Below are positions 28,496 to 38,415 of a stretch of 64,000 nt of DNA, in pieces (position 1 is the first letter of the stretch; each line of letters starts with the position of its first letter). A program made the position numbers and the translations under genes. The DNA is from Shewanella canadensis (lineage in GTDB: Bacteria > Pseudomonadota > Gammaproteobacteria > Enterobacterales > Shewanellaceae): positions 1 to 64,000 of the forward strand of contig NZ_RXNU01000004.1 in NCBI RefSeq assembly GCF_003966225.1, in the 5' to 3' direction. Under the pieces are notes generated by a model, which was given only the letters and a program-made list of their open reading frames with translations, was not told the origin of the DNA and ran no database searches.

Positions 28496-29344
28496 ATGCC
28501 AAATTATCATCGTTGGATCGATCGCATGCAAGTGATTGAGCGGAAGTTCCGGCCATCCAGTTTGTACCTGTGCCTGTTGGTGTTAGTCGCTTTTACCTTA
28601 GGTGGGGTGAGCTACAATCTGTGGTCTGAACATAATCAGCCTGTAGTAAAGAGTAACACAGAACAGACAGATACATTGGTTAAACAGTTGAAAAGTCAGG
28701 CTCAAGTCATGGCTTCTAAAAATCTCGAACTTACGATTGAGAAAGAAGCGAATGACAAGATGCAACAGCTGTTTTCCGTCCAGCATCAAAAGCAGCGTGA
28801 ACTCGAGAGAGAGCTCTCTTTTTATCGCAGTATTATGGCACCTGAAAATAACGCCGATGGTGTGTCTATCAATGGGCTAGAGCTAACGCCAAACCTTTTG
28901 CCAAGGCAATATCGGGTGAAACTGATTTTAACGCAACTGCAAAAGCGTAAACAGTCACTCAAGGGGAGGGCTGAGATCAAGCTTGTGGGTGTGCTGGATG
29001 GTGAAGCGGTAGAGTTAGATTTGGCTAAGCTTGCCAATGTGCAACTCAACTTTAAATTCCGTTATTTTCAAATCTTAGATGCCGCCTTTACCCTGCCAGA
29101 AGGGTTTGAGTTATCTCATCTTAAGACTAAGGTTATTGTCCCTTCGAGCCGCTGGACCAAGGGATCACAGGCGGAAGTCGAGTTTGCTGCTGTGGATCTG
29201 TTACCGTCAAAAGCTTCCTCGGTTAAGCCATTTTCTGAACTTCAGGAAGCGGTTGTAGAAGAGAAGCTCGAAGAGGTCACTGAAGGTGAATCTGAAATCA
29301 GTGCGCCTTTATCGACCGGAGAAGCGGTAAAAACGGTAAAGTAA
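28496..29344 (+). CDS. DUF6776-type membrane-anchored coiled-coil protein
   Basis: 282-aa protein of unknown function found in gammaproteobacteria. One membrane helix near residues 23-43 (SLYLCLLVLVAFTLGGVSY) is followed by a coiled coil of about 55 residues rich in Gln, Lys and Glu. A beta-rich domain spans about 120-245, and the tail is Glu-rich and acidic. The topology suggests an inner-membrane anchor with a periplasmic domain. It lies upstream of erpA, in the same direction with a 126-base gap. Confidence 0.7.
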   Translation: MPNYHRWIDRMQVIERKFRPSSLYLCLLVLVAFTLGGVSYNLWSEHNQPVVKSNTEQTDTLVKQLKSQAQVMASKNLELTIEKEANDKMQQLFSVQHQKQRELERELSFYRSIMAPENNADGVSINGLELTPNLLPRQYRVKLILTQLQKRKQSLKGRAEIKLVGVLDGEAVELDLAKLANVQLNFKFRYFQILDAAFTLPEGFELSHLKTKVIVPSSRWTKGSQAEVEFAAVDLLPSKASSVKPFSELQEAVVEEKLEEVTEGESEISAPLSTGEAVKTVK

Positions 29345-29470
29345 AACCATAAATTAATAGCCAGCACAGCGCGGTTTTATCACAGAAATCAGATCGGGTG
29401 CGCATATTACTTGAACAAAATGGTCAGGTATTGGATAATCCCGCTCAGCCAACAGATGTAAGAGGTACTC

Positions 29471-29833
29471 ATGACTGAACAAACTACTGAACAAGCTGAA
29501 GATGCAATGCCAATCCAATTCACGGATGCCGCCGCTTCAAAAGTAAAAACCTTGCTTGAAGAAGAGGAAAATGATGCGTTAAAGCTACGCGTGTATGTGA
29601 CCGGTGGTGGTTGTTCTGGTTTTCAGTATGGCTTTACCTTCGACGAAAAAGTTAATGAAGGCGATTTCACCGTTGAAAAACAAGGCGTTCAGTTAGTGGT
29701 TGACCCAATGAGCTTGCAATACCTTGTAGGCGGCGAAGTGGATTACACCTCTGGACTGGAAGGGTCTCGTTTTTTCGTGAAAAACCCTAACGCTACCACT
29801 ACCTGTGGTTGTGGTGCCAGCTTCTCGGTATAA
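29471..29833 (+). CDS. erpA: Iron-sulfur cluster insertion protein ErpA
   Basis: A-type carrier that passes 4Fe-4S clusters to apoproteins such as IspG/IspH and respiratory enzymes. 120 aa. The three cluster-ligand Cys are at 48 ([11 protein letters not shown]) and at 112 and 114 ([11 protein letters not shown]), the invariant C-x(63)-C-G-C pattern. The acidic N-terminal extension TTEQAEDAM is typical of ErpA rather than IscA. A strong terminator follows. Confidence 0.95.
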   Translation: MTEQTTEQAEDAMPIQFTDAAASKVKTLLEEEENDALKLRVYVTGGGCSGFQYGFTFDEKVNEGDFTVEKQGVQLVVDPMSLQYLVGGEVDYTSGLEGSRFFVKNPNATTTCGCGASFSV

Positions 29834-29856
29834 GCCCGATTTCAAAAAACTGATTC

Positions 29857-29892
29857 AAAAAAAGCCAGTTGTGTTAGCAACTGGCTTTTTTA
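29857..29892. terminator. Terminator of erpA (bidirectional)
   Basis: Perfect stem AAAAGCCAGTTG/CAACTGGCTTTT with A- and T-runs on both sides. It serves erpA and the convergent minus-strand pair. Confidence 0.85.
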
Positions 29893-29923
29893 ATGCTTAC
29901 CTATTACGGTTTATACCAATCGG

Positions 29924-30442
29924 TTAACTCATAATGTTCATATTTATCTTAGTGTTAAAGTAGGCTTTGACCTTCGGAGTGAAGGCTATCCATACCTGTA
30001 ACATAGAGAACAGAATTAATAGCGCGAAGATGATGTAGTCGGGGATCTTCCCTTGCAGCTCACCGATTTGAAAGCTAGAAGGGTTACCCACAACTAAGTT
30101 ACCGGGATCGTACAAGATCACTGGCAGCATACTCACTAAGGCAAGTTGGATTAGGGTATAGCCCCGCAGCATATACATCGCCGTTCTTTGGCGTCCAAGA
30201 ATAGCCACGACCATCAACAAGGTGATAATACAAAAGAGTACCCCCTGTTTAGCTATGATGCCGCTGACTGATGCTACGGCGAGTATGGCACACAAGGCAG
30301 CGAGTCGTTTGGGTAGCTTAGGCTTCATAGGTTTAGTCGTTACCTGACTTTCTGAGGCTGCTGCATGTTGCTCATTTGCTTTAGCTGCCTCTTCAGTTGT
30401 GGAATTGGCAGAATTCGTAGGCTTAGCGGCTTGGTTCTCCAC
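29924..30442 (-). CDS. Hypothetical inner-membrane protein with disordered N terminus
   Basis: 172-aa protein of no recognised family. The first 45 residues are hydrophilic and Ala/Thr/Glu-rich. Four hydrophobic segments follow (LAALCAILAVASVSGIIA, GVLFCIITLLMVVAILG, LIQLALVSMLPVILY, YIIFALLILFSMLQVWIAF). A GTG start is preceded by AAGGAG. It follows the DUF2750 gene by 11 bases, so the two form an operon. Confidence 0.7.
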   Translation of the reverse strand: MENQAAKPTNSANSTTEEAAKANEQHAAASESQVTTKPMKPKLPKRLAALCAILAVASVSGIIAKQGVLFCIITLLMVVAILGRQRTAMYMLRGYTLIQLALVSMLPVILYDPGNLVVGNPSSFQIGELQGKIPDYIIFALLILFSMLQVWIAFTPKVKAYFNTKINMNIMS

Positions 30443-30453
30443 CCTGGTTCTCC

Positions 30454-30825
30454 TTAGTGACGTTGTTTTGGTGCCAGTCGCTGCTCAACTTCATAGGGTT
30501 CGATAACGACACCCAAATCTTCCTGAACCGGGAAGACTGCAACGAAAAGGTCATCATCTTGCATGCCTGGAACCCAACGTTCAAGCCACTCTGCCAGAGG
30601 GATCGACAAGGTAGTGCAATCTTTCCAATCATCGACTGCCCATAGCTTTGCAGCTTCTTCACTAGGCCACATAGGAATACAGTCTTCCTCTTCGGTGGTT
30701 AGCATGACACAACCATCATTGTCTTGTAGCGTCCAAAGGGTCTTATGCTCTTTAGCCTGCTCAATAAAATAGTCGTAGCGAGCTTCTGGAGTCATCTTGC
30801 TTGCATCTTTTGGGCTTTTGCTCAT
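30454..30825 (-). CDS. DUF2750 domain-containing protein
   Basis: 123-aa soluble, acidic protein. The family features are visible: EARYDYFIEQAKEHKTLWTL, an expected immunity-like beta region MLTTEEEDCIPMWPSEEAAKLWA, and PLAEWLERWVPGMQDDDLFVAVFP. Proteins with this domain are small and uncharacterised. It is co-transcribed with the following membrane protein. Confidence 0.8.
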   Translation of the reverse strand: MSKSPKDASKMTPEARYDYFIEQAKEHKTLWTLQDNDGCVMLTTEEEDCIPMWPSEEAAKLWAVDDWKDCTTLSIPLAEWLERWVPGMQDDDLFVAVFPVQEDLGVVIEPYEVEQRLAPKQRH

Positions 30826-31043
30826 GGTGTCGTCTCTTTGGTTTGTTTGGCTATTGGCCGATTGCTGCAGATAATAGCATTTCGGGCGATGGAAATTAAA
30901 AGATTTTGGCTGGTAAGGCGTTTTGGAGGGGGGAAGTCGGTGAAAACTCCCATGTGAGAGTTGGGGTAATGGGGGCGTCGAGCTGTGGATCGGTTATCCG
31001 AAACTCGACGTTCATAGGGGGAAACCAGCGAATGAGTTAATTT

Positions 31044-31079
31044 TCACCCTAGTAACCATCCAATATGTTACTAGGGTGA
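31044..31079. other. Long perfect hairpin downstream of the alkaline phosphatase gene
   Basis: Arms TCACCCTAGTAAC and GTTACTAGGGTGA form a 13-bp perfect stem with a 10-base loop in the otherwise empty 30826-31125 interval. Neither strand shows a U-tract after it, so it may stabilise the mRNA 3' end or be a palindromic repeat rather than an intrinsic terminator. Confidence 0.6.
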
Positions 31080-31125
31080 GAAGGCGAGTGTTGAACACTT
31101 TTGCCTGCGAAACAGCCTGCTAAAC

Positions 31126-32547
31126 CTAAATTCTGGGCTCCAGTAACAGCACGCTATGGCTGGCTTTCTCGGTATTGATCATCTCGATTAAGTTTGCCGC
31201 TATCTCAGTATTATCCATATGCCCGGCGAAGTAGTGACTGCCTCTGCCGTAGGCAAAAATTTGTACGTCGATGCCATCGTGACCCGAGGTTGTCCATCCT
31301 GTGTGAGTCAGGGTGTCTATGGCTGTCTTTATAAGTGTTTCAACTTTGTCCTTGGCTGTTTGAAGATCGCCCTTGTCTTGTTGAAGGTTGGCCAGGATCT
31401 GCTGCCTTAACTTGGTTTGAGCCTCAACGGATTGGGTTATGCCGATATAGTTAGACCAGAAAGTATTGAAGCTGTCAGGTTTATCCAAAACCTTTGGTGA
31501 AGTAATTAATATGTCTGCAATATCTTCGGGAAGCATAGTAATTGACTGTAATTGTTTACCTTTCCACTGGTACACCCCATTTCTACCGAGTGTCAGCCCG
31601 CCGGTGGAGTGATCTGCGGTCGCGACCAATAAGGTATCGGGATGATTGTCGATATAACGCTTTACCCTTTCTAAGGTGTTAGCGAAGTCGTGCATCTCGG
31701 TCATGGCGCAGACGATATCATTGCTATGACCACACCAGTCTATCTGACTGCCTTCAATCATCATCACAAATGGTTCAGATTGCGATGATAGCAGCCTCAA
31801 TGCACTGTCGGTCATGGTGGTGAGTCTGAGAGGGTCGTCGCTGCCCAATGCGCCAGGCAGTCCCGATGGCGCAAACAGGCCCAATGCGGGTAGCGTCTCA
31901 ATACTGTCTAGCTCGCCGAGCTTATCGATATACTGATAACCGAGTGCTTCGAACTCAGATGTCAGGTCTCGCTGCTGCCGAACGAAATACTTAGTACCGC
32001 CACCCAGCATAAGATCCGCTACGGGTTTACCCTTGATTAGATTTGTAAGGTAACTATCGGCGATAGCGTTGTAATTTCCTCGGCTCTCGTTGTGGGCCAG
32101 AAAGCTGGCTGGGGTGGCGTGATTTATCTGTGATGTCACCACTACCGCCGTTGTTTTTCCCTTGTGCTTAGCTATCTCTAGTAGGGTCGGTAGTGCATGG
32201 TGCTGATGATCGACCGAGATGGCGCCATTATAGCTCTTGGTGCTGGTGGCCAGCGCAGTTGCCGCCGCGGCCGAGTCGGTGACATAGGTATCATCGTCCG
32301 GGTAGGTACTTGCCATGCCTACGAGCAGGTCATCGAATATTGTTTTCTCGACAGCTTTAGTATCGGGCTTGTCAGAATAATATCGGTAAGCTGAGGTGTA
32401 CGCCGGGCCCATACCATCACCGATCAGGTAGATGATATTTCTGGGAAGATGCTCATCTTCTATGACTATCTCTCTTGCTGTTGCTTGAGCCGTAAAGATG
32501 CCACTACTCAATATTGAGAGCGTTAAACAGGCTGTTAAAGCACGCAT
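31126..32547 (-). CDS. Secreted alkaline phosphatase (PhoA family)
   Basis: 473-aa periplasmic phosphomonoesterase. The signal peptide ends near AQATA. The metal site region IYLIGDGMGPAYTSAYRY is followed by the nucleophile motif YVTDSAAAATAL, the later metal ligands IEGSQIDWCGHSND and ATADHSTGG, and a His in SGHDGIDVQIFAYG. It would release phosphate from organic phosphates. It starts 23 bases after the S9 peptidase gene on the same strand, so the two hydrolases are probably co-transcribed. Confidence 0.92.
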   Translation of the reverse strand: MRALTACLTLSILSSGIFTAQATAREIVIEDEHLPRNIIYLIGDGMGPAYTSAYRYYSDKPDTKAVEKTIFDDLLVGMASTYPDDDTYVTDSAAAATALATSTKSYNGAISVDHQHHALPTLLEIAKHKGKTTAVVVTSQINHATPASFLAHNESRGNYNAIADSYLTNLIKGKPVADLMLGGGTKYFVRQQRDLTSEFEALGYQYIDKLGELDSIETLPALGLFAPSGLPGALGSDDPLRLTTMTDSALRLLSSQSEPFVMMIEGSQIDWCGHSNDIVCAMTEMHDFANTLERVKRYIDNHPDTLLVATADHSTGGLTLGRNGVYQWKGKQLQSITMLPEDIADILITSPKVLDKPDSFNTFWSNYIGITQSVEAQTKLRQQILANLQQDKGDLQTAKDKVETLIKTAIDTLTHTGWTTSGHDGIDVQIFAYGRGSHYFAGHMDNTEIAANLIEMINTEKASHSVLLLEPRI

Positions 32548-32570
32548 ATTTATGTCCTATTACTCTGTCT

Positions 32571-35180
32571 TCAATGAAATGAGACGCTGGTTTCCAAAGC
32601 CGTCTCATCTTTATTTTTAGTTTTAGTTTTACTTTTAATCCGCAGGTGCTGTTCTAACCAGTTTTCCTGTTCCCATAGCATATGCATCAGAGACTCTTTG
32701 GCCTGATAGCTGTGACTCTCGAAGGGGAAGGTGACCAGTCTGGCATTGCCGCCCAGGCCCCTAATCGCTTTAAACAGTCTGGCCGATTGCATGGGGTAAG
32801 TGCCCGAGTTGGCATCCATCTCGCCGTGCATCAGTAGTAGTGGCTCATCAATTTTATCGGCATGGGTGAAAGGGGATATCTGCTGATACAGGCTCGGGGC
32901 CTCCCAGAAGTTACGCTTCTCATTTTGAAAGCCAAATGGGGTTAAGGTGCGGTTATAGGCACCACTTCTGGCGATGCCTGCGGCAAACAGGTCAGAGTGA
33001 GCAAGCAAGTTGGCGACCATGAAGGCGCCATAGGAGTGACCGCCGATGGCGATCTTGTCTCTGTCTGCGACGCCCATCTCGACTAAGGTGTCGATTGCCG
33101 CTTTTGCATTCGCGATGAGTTGACTGCGGAAGTTATCGTTAGGCTTCTCTTTTCCTTCGCCTACGATGGGCATTGCTACCCGATCGAAAATGGCAAATCC
33201 ATTGGCAACGAAGGGTATCGGCCCCTTAGCGCTGATATAGTTGTATTGGTTGGGAGAGTAGTTGACCTGACTGGCCACCTCCGCATTCTTGTATTCTCTG
33301 GGGTAAGCCCACATCAAAACCGGGAGTGGACCATCTTTGGGTGTGTAGCCTGCAGGCAGGTAGAGTTTACCCGACAGGGGCAAACCATCATCTCTCGTGT
33401 AGGTCACCAGTTGTCGGCTGACTCCTTTAAACGCGGTTATCGAGGCTTTCTTCTGTTGCAATACCCGCTCCGTATTGCTTTGTACATCGAGCAGAACTAA
33501 GTGTGATGGGGTATCGCTCGATTGCCTATTGATGATGAGCCTGAGCGGATCGAGGTTGAGTATATAGCGAACACTTTCCAGCTGGTCACTTGCCGAACGC
33601 CAGAGCGTAGTAGAGTGTGTTGTAGATAGTTCAGTAGAGAGCTCTGTAGAAGGAGTTGTAACGCGCGTCGACGTCGCCTGGCTCACCGTCACTTGGCTTG
33701 GCTTCTCTTCAAGAAGAGTGCCCGCACTGACTGTTTCTGACGGGATCTTCGTCGATTTAAGGAAAGGTTGATAGCCTTCAGGGGAGGCCCCTAATCCATA
33801 GTGAAACACTCTTCCATTATCTAGGGCGAAAAGATGTCCTAGCCCTGATGGGCGGGGGTGCTTATAGAGACGACCGGGATCACTGTAGCTGTCTCTGAGT
33901 GCCTTTTGATACCAGAGTCGCATCGCTGTGCTCTTATTGGCTAAAAGTTTGTCAGAAACGGCTGCTGTGTCCAGGAAGCTGACTCTCATCTGCTTATTCG
34001 TCGAGTGCCGCTCTGTGATGAGTGCGAGTCGATTCTCGCCCCATTGAACGTTTGCAATTCGCCACGGGGTTTTCACTAAGGCTTTTGGCGCAAGGTTAAA
34101 GGGAGCGGTGATCTGTCTTAGTTGATCCCGGAACTGCACTTTTTTGTTGCTGTCTCCACCGTCGAGAGCCTCGACATAGGCCAGAGTATTGGGTTTATCG
34201 CTGCGCCAGTGAATTAATCTGGGGCCCTTTCTGACGGAGTCGCTGCCCGATGGGCGAAATTCACCACTTTCCAGCTCGGCCAGAGTCGCGAGTTTTTTCC
34301 CGGAGTTATGGAACATCTCCACCGATTGGGCAAAATCGCGGTACTTTACCATATGAGAGAAGGGGGGCTTGATGCGCTTCACCAGCAGGTACTTATCATC
34401 GGGAGAAAGACTAAAGCCGATGTTAATTGCAGGCTTACCGATTTTTATTACCTCACCATCGAGCATTATGATGCTCAGTTGACTGGTGGTCAGTTGACTG
34501 AATTGTGCTTCGTCCTGTGCATTCTTCAATAGATCTTGATAGGTTCGTCTTGGCGCTTTTTTACCAAGAGTCACACTTATATTTGGTCCGTGAAATTGAG
34601 GTGTTTGAGGTAAGTGTTCACTATCAACAGCAATGCTTGTCGCTAGGCCTTGGCTGTTATGCAGCCATTGGTATTTCAGCCCCAGACTGGCGTTGATGCG
34701 GGTCTTGTTTAGTTTGACACTTTGGCGAGTCGCTATCTCATATAGGTAGAGATCGGCACTATGATTTGATATTCCAATATAGCTGAGGAAACGGCTGTCG
34801 GGAGAAAATTTAACCTTAGTGACGGTCAGATCCGCTTGCGTGATTATGGTGTCCGGCTTTACCGAGTTATTGTTTAAATTGACCAACTCAATGCTACGAT
34901 ACTTGGCCTTGATACGGCTTGGAGTCAGTCGATTGGGTGATAACCTCAGGCCCGCTAATTTGAGCTCTTTTCTGGCTAAGTTTTCGATATCGGTATGTGA
35001 CTCTGGCGTGAGTATCGCCAGCCATTGCTTATTATTCGATAAGCGGGTGCTCACTTTTTTGTTTTGTTCTACGATATCTTGTAATGGTTGAGAGGGGCGT
35101 TGGTATTGTGCAGCAATGCTAGATGCGCTAAAAAAAGCTATCAGGGCAAACATAAAGATGGGGTGAACCGGCATTTTCAT
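32571..35180 (-). CDS. Exported S9-family (prolyl oligopeptidase-like) serine peptidase
   Basis: 869-aa protein: signal peptide (residues 1-24, ending SIAAQ), a beta-propeller of about 550 residues, then an alpha/beta-hydrolase domain. The nucleophile motif is GGHSYGAFMVANLL, the Asp lies in HGEMDANSGTYP and the His in FPFESHSYQAKE. The pattern GHSYGAF ... ARSGAYNRTLTPFGFQ resembles the glutamyl-endopeptidase-like S9D branch. A Ser/Thr-rich linker (about residues 500-530) and a Lys/Thr-rich C-terminal tail are unusual. It is downstream of the TonB receptor and probably degrades imported peptides. Confidence 0.88.
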   Translation of the reverse strand: MKMPVHPIFMFALIAFFSASSIAAQYQRPSQPLQDIVEQNKKVSTRLSNNKQWLAILTPESHTDIENLARKELKLAGLRLSPNRLTPSRIKAKYRSIELVNLNNNSVKPDTIITQADLTVTKVKFSPDSRFLSYIGISNHSADLYLYEIATRQSVKLNKTRINASLGLKYQWLHNSQGLATSIAVDSEHLPQTPQFHGPNISVTLGKKAPRRTYQDLLKNAQDEAQFSQLTTSQLSIIMLDGEVIKIGKPAINIGFSLSPDDKYLLVKRIKPPFSHMVKYRDFAQSVEMFHNSGKKLATLAELESGEFRPSGSDSVRKGPRLIHWRSDKPNTLAYVEALDGGDSNKKVQFRDQLRQITAPFNLAPKALVKTPWRIANVQWGENRLALITERHSTNKQMRVSFLDTAAVSDKLLANKSTAMRLWYQKALRDSYSDPGRLYKHPRPSGLGHLFALDNGRVFHYGLGASPEGYQPFLKSTKIPSETVSAGTLLEEKPSQVTVSQATSTRVTTPSTELSTELSTTHSTTLWRSASDQLESVRYILNLDPLRLIINRQSSDTPSHLVLLDVQSNTERVLQQKKASITAFKGVSRQLVTYTRDDGLPLSGKLYLPAGYTPKDGPLPVLMWAYPREYKNAEVASQVNYSPNQYNYISAKGPIPFVANGFAIFDRVAMPIVGEGKEKPNDNFRSQLIANAKAAIDTLVEMGVADRDKIAIGGHSYGAFMVANLLAHSDLFAAGIARSGAYNRTLTPFGFQNEKRNFWEAPSLYQQISPFTHADKIDEPLLLMHGEMDANSGTYPMQSARLFKAIRGLGGNARLVTFPFESHSYQAKESLMHMLWEQENWLEQHLRIKSKTKTKNKDETALETSVSFH

Positions 35181-35210
35181 CTCCTGATAAAAGGGATAGC
35201 AAGTTGTCAG

Positions 35211-35236
35211 GGAAAATAGCGCCCGGTATGGGCGCT
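35211..35236 (-). terminator. Terminator of the TonB-dependent receptor gene
   Basis: Perfect 7-bp stem AGCGCCC/GGGCGCT followed on the minus strand by ATTTTCC. A second hairpin (ACCCGGT/ACCGGGT, 35256-35278) stands before it. The short T-run may allow read-through into the peptidase gene. Confidence 0.6.
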
Positions 35237-35291
35237 GTTGTTGAGGCTTTAATCAACCCGGTAGTTTGACCACCGGGTGTCTTGGCCGAGT

Positions 35292-38060
35292 TTAGAACTT
35301 CTGTGAGTAACCTAAGAACAGGCTACGACCCTTTGCATTGTAGCTGCTGTTATCGTCTTCATAGAATGGCCAGTCGTTGTGCTTGTCGTTACGCACATCG
35401 TAAAGTGGTGGCATCTCATCGGTCAGGTTTTTAACGCCTGCGGTGAACTGACCCTCCCAAGGCGTATAATAAGATAGCGTGATGTTGATAGTCTGATAAG
35501 CATCTAATGTATCAGTCTCAATTGACTCTACATCCTCACCATCTGCGTCTGTGTACTCAAACAGATCGGTACCTACAGCTTCACCTGTGTAGTAATAAAC
35601 AATGGTTGCCTTGAAGTCTTCATAGCTCCAGCTTAGGCTGGCATTACCCTTCCACTTAGGGAAGTAATCAGTTTCAGTCTGTTCCTCAACCTCATCTCCC
35701 TCTTTTTCCAGATACTCTTTCTTGAGGAGGTAAGAGGCTGCAAGTTTAAACTTAAACTCACCCGCCGCGGTTTCCGGGAATAGGTAGTTGAAGCTGGCAT
35801 CGATACCCTCCGACGCTTCATAGGCGCTGTTGATAGGCCCTTTCTTCATACATTTAATGTTTTCAATACCATCATCATCGAATTCGTTGAGATAACCAAC
35901 TTCAGACATCTCAGTACATTCGTTGAATTGACCTGTCATGTTGTAGGCTGGATCTTCTAACATCTCATAGCTCGAGATTGTTTTTACCGCGCCCTCTAGC
36001 TCGATATTCCACCAGTCGACAGTTAGATCTGCATTATCAGAGAGGTTTGCAACAATACCCACATTCCAGAATTCACCCTCTTCCTCGGTCAGGTTTAAGT
36101 TACCCGAGTTGTAAGAGATGTAATCATCTTCATAGATCTCATTAGGATCATTTGGATGTGGAACATCTACACTGCTAAATCCACGGGTTTGACCTGCATA
36201 TAGACGATGCATATCAGGGGCTCTAAAACTCTTACCCCAGTTGGTACGAAGTAACACCTCATCGATTGGACGGTAGGTTAGACCTACCTGGGGAGTCGTT
36301 GCTCCGCCTACATCTGAATCGTCTAAGTATTGGTCATAACGAAGCGCAGCAGAAAGATCTAAAGATTTTATACCTGTCATATCGGCAAGTAGTGGGATCT
36401 GCAGCTCACCAGCAACGGCAACGCGGTCACGGTCGCCCTCACCACCCGTACCACCCATACCGATAAAACCGCCGCGCATGGTGGTTTCGTCTAAGGTATC
36501 TTCATAGCTTTCACGTGCCCACTCTGCAGTGGTTGCAAAACCAACAGTACCCGCTTCTAGTTCCATTAAGTCACCGGTAAATACGGCTTGGAACTGATGC
36601 ATGCTAGAATCAGACTTCTTCGTTGAGTCCCCCATGAGCGCACTCGCTTGCTCTGAGGTCAATTCATTATTTGGGTACCATTTTGAAGGATCTGCGCTGT
36701 TTGGATCCATAGTGACGATATCGAGTAGAGCATCGGCGCTGACCATGTGGTGGTTCTGCTTCTCATACAGTGCATAACCACTTGACCAAGATATATCCAA
36801 TTCGTAGTCACCGATAGTGCCGTTAGCACCGAAGGCTAGAGAGGCTTTCGTGTTCTGAGTATCGTAAGTACGTGGCCCAGGAAACTCCTCCATTCTGCGA
36901 GCTAGATAATATTTATTATCATCTTCAAACTCATACTTATCGTAGCTGTATGCACCCGAGTCCTCATCTTCATAAAGGTAGGTACCAAAGCCTTTCTCAT
37001 CTTTATACTTAGTCGATTCTTTGTATGAGGCATTAAGCATTCCGTACAGCTGCCAATCATCATTAAGATCGAAGGTGCTGTTAACCACCAGGTTGATTCT
37101 GTCATATTCTGACTGAAGCCCGCGGTCGGCATACTTATCGTAATAACAGTCATATTTCCATGTTGGAATATACACACCCTTTTCGCCAAAACGCTCGCTA
37201 CACTGCTCCTCGCTTAGGTTGACATATTTATCGTCATGGTAAACTTTTGAATAGTCAGTGACACGTGATGACCAACTTGATGGGGATGCATCACCGTATG
37301 GGCCTGCTCCCCAGCGAAGGTCACCATCTTCATTTTCATAATAGGCTGGGCTGTATAGGTCATCACGCTGATAGGTCTGGATTGCGCCAACCTGCTTGTA
37401 TTCGAGCATGATCAAGGTTTGGCTGTTTTCAGTGTTGATGCCCTGAAGGTAAGAGAGGTCAAACTGCTCACCACCACCTTGGGTAGTATCTGAGTATTTT
37501 GCAGCTACTTTAGCGCCATCATATTGCTTCTTGAGGATGATATTGACTACACCACCAACGGCATCTGAACCGTAAATCGCCGATGCACCACCGGTAAGAA
37601 TTTCGATGCGTTCAACTGCGGCAGTCGGGATATCAGAGGTATCGACGAAGTTTGAAGTACCACCTGCCGCCGATGGGAATGCTGCCTGGCGACGACCATT
37701 AATTAGGACGAGTGTTCTGTTTGCGCCCATACCGCGCAGGTTGACTGAGCTTGCGCTATCGGTGAAACCATCGCTGTCACCATTGAGTGAGCCACCATTA
37801 TTCGCCACTGATGATTGAAGGACTTCAGAGATAGAAGATAGGCCGCTATTGGCGATATCATCTGCCGTGATCACCGTTACTGGAGCTACCCCCTCAAAGT
37901 CGGCACGCTTAATACGGGAACCCGTTACCTCAATTTTCTCAATCTTACTGTTTGCGCCGTCTGTCGCGGCAGAATCTTCTGCAGCGAGTAGCGACGATGG
38001 CGTCAATGCCGCCATGGTTATGGCTAATGTTAATGCCGATAATTTCATCTGTGGTTTCAT
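35292..38060 (-). CDS. TonB-dependent outer-membrane receptor
   Basis: 922-aa outer-membrane transporter: signal peptide (to about residue 27, SLLAAE), plug domain at about 40-170 (EKIEVTGSRIKRADFEG ... LVLINGRR ... IYGSDAVGGVVNIILKK), and a 22-strand barrel ending in aromatic LFLGYSQKF. The barrel has many Asp/Glu/Tyr-rich loops (YEDEDSGAYSYDKYEFEDD). Receptors of this type in Shewanella and Alteromonas take up peptides or oligosaccharides rather than siderophores; substrate is not deducible here. Next to a peptidase and phosphatase, peptide or phosphopeptide uptake is plausible. Confidence 0.9.
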   Translation of the reverse strand: MKPQMKLSALTLAITMAALTPSSLLAAEDSAATDGANSKIEKIEVTGSRIKRADFEGVAPVTVITADDIANSGLSSISEVLQSSVANNGGSLNGDSDGFTDSASSVNLRGMGANRTLVLINGRRQAAFPSAAGGTSNFVDTSDIPTAAVERIEILTGGASAIYGSDAVGGVVNIILKKQYDGAKVAAKYSDTTQGGGEQFDLSYLQGINTENSQTLIMLEYKQVGAIQTYQRDDLYSPAYYENEDGDLRWGAGPYGDASPSSWSSRVTDYSKVYHDDKYVNLSEEQCSERFGEKGVYIPTWKYDCYYDKYADRGLQSEYDRINLVVNSTFDLNDDWQLYGMLNASYKESTKYKDEKGFGTYLYEDEDSGAYSYDKYEFEDDNKYYLARRMEEFPGPRTYDTQNTKASLAFGANGTIGDYELDISWSSGYALYEKQNHHMVSADALLDIVTMDPNSADPSKWYPNNELTSEQASALMGDSTKKSDSSMHQFQAVFTGDLMELEAGTVGFATTAEWARESYEDTLDETTMRGGFIGMGGTGGEGDRDRVAVAGELQIPLLADMTGIKSLDLSAALRYDQYLDDSDVGGATTPQVGLTYRPIDEVLLRTNWGKSFRAPDMHRLYAGQTRGFSSVDVPHPNDPNEIYEDDYISYNSGNLNLTEEEGEFWNVGIVANLSDNADLTVDWWNIELEGAVKTISSYEMLEDPAYNMTGQFNECTEMSEVGYLNEFDDDGIENIKCMKKGPINSAYEASEGIDASFNYLFPETAAGEFKFKLAASYLLKKEYLEKEGDEVEEQTETDYFPKWKGNASLSWSYEDFKATIVYYYTGEAVGTDLFEYTDADGEDVESIETDTLDAYQTINITLSYYTPWEGQFTAGVKNLTDEMPPLYDVRNDKHNDWPFYEDDNSSYNAKGRSLFLGYSQKF

Positions 38061-38415
38061 CTGATTGCTGTCCTTATTTTTATAATTTACCTAAAGGTTT
38101 CACTCTACGGTTCGCAGTAACCGTCACAGAGAAACAGGCTTTTCTGGGGAGAACGGTGTCGATAAGCAATACAAGAAGTCGCAAGCTGTCAACTGACTCC
38201 AGTTGTAATTAATTTGTTACTCGCCAGCAATGCTTGGTGTGTCGTTTCTTTGTTGTTTATATATCTATTTAATATCTATTCTTTTTTAAATTAACTGGTT
38301 ACATTATGTTTCATGCCTGCGTGGTTACTTGTGGTTCCGTGTTGGTTAGATGTAAAATGTTAGGGGTGAAGTTGAACTGCATTAAAAATTAGAATCAATG
38401 CCTTCCGGAGAGTGG

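Noticed and set aside
33120..33500. Plus-strand frame of 126 codons
   Set aside because: Antisense shadow of the S9 peptidase catalytic domain, with no own start signal.
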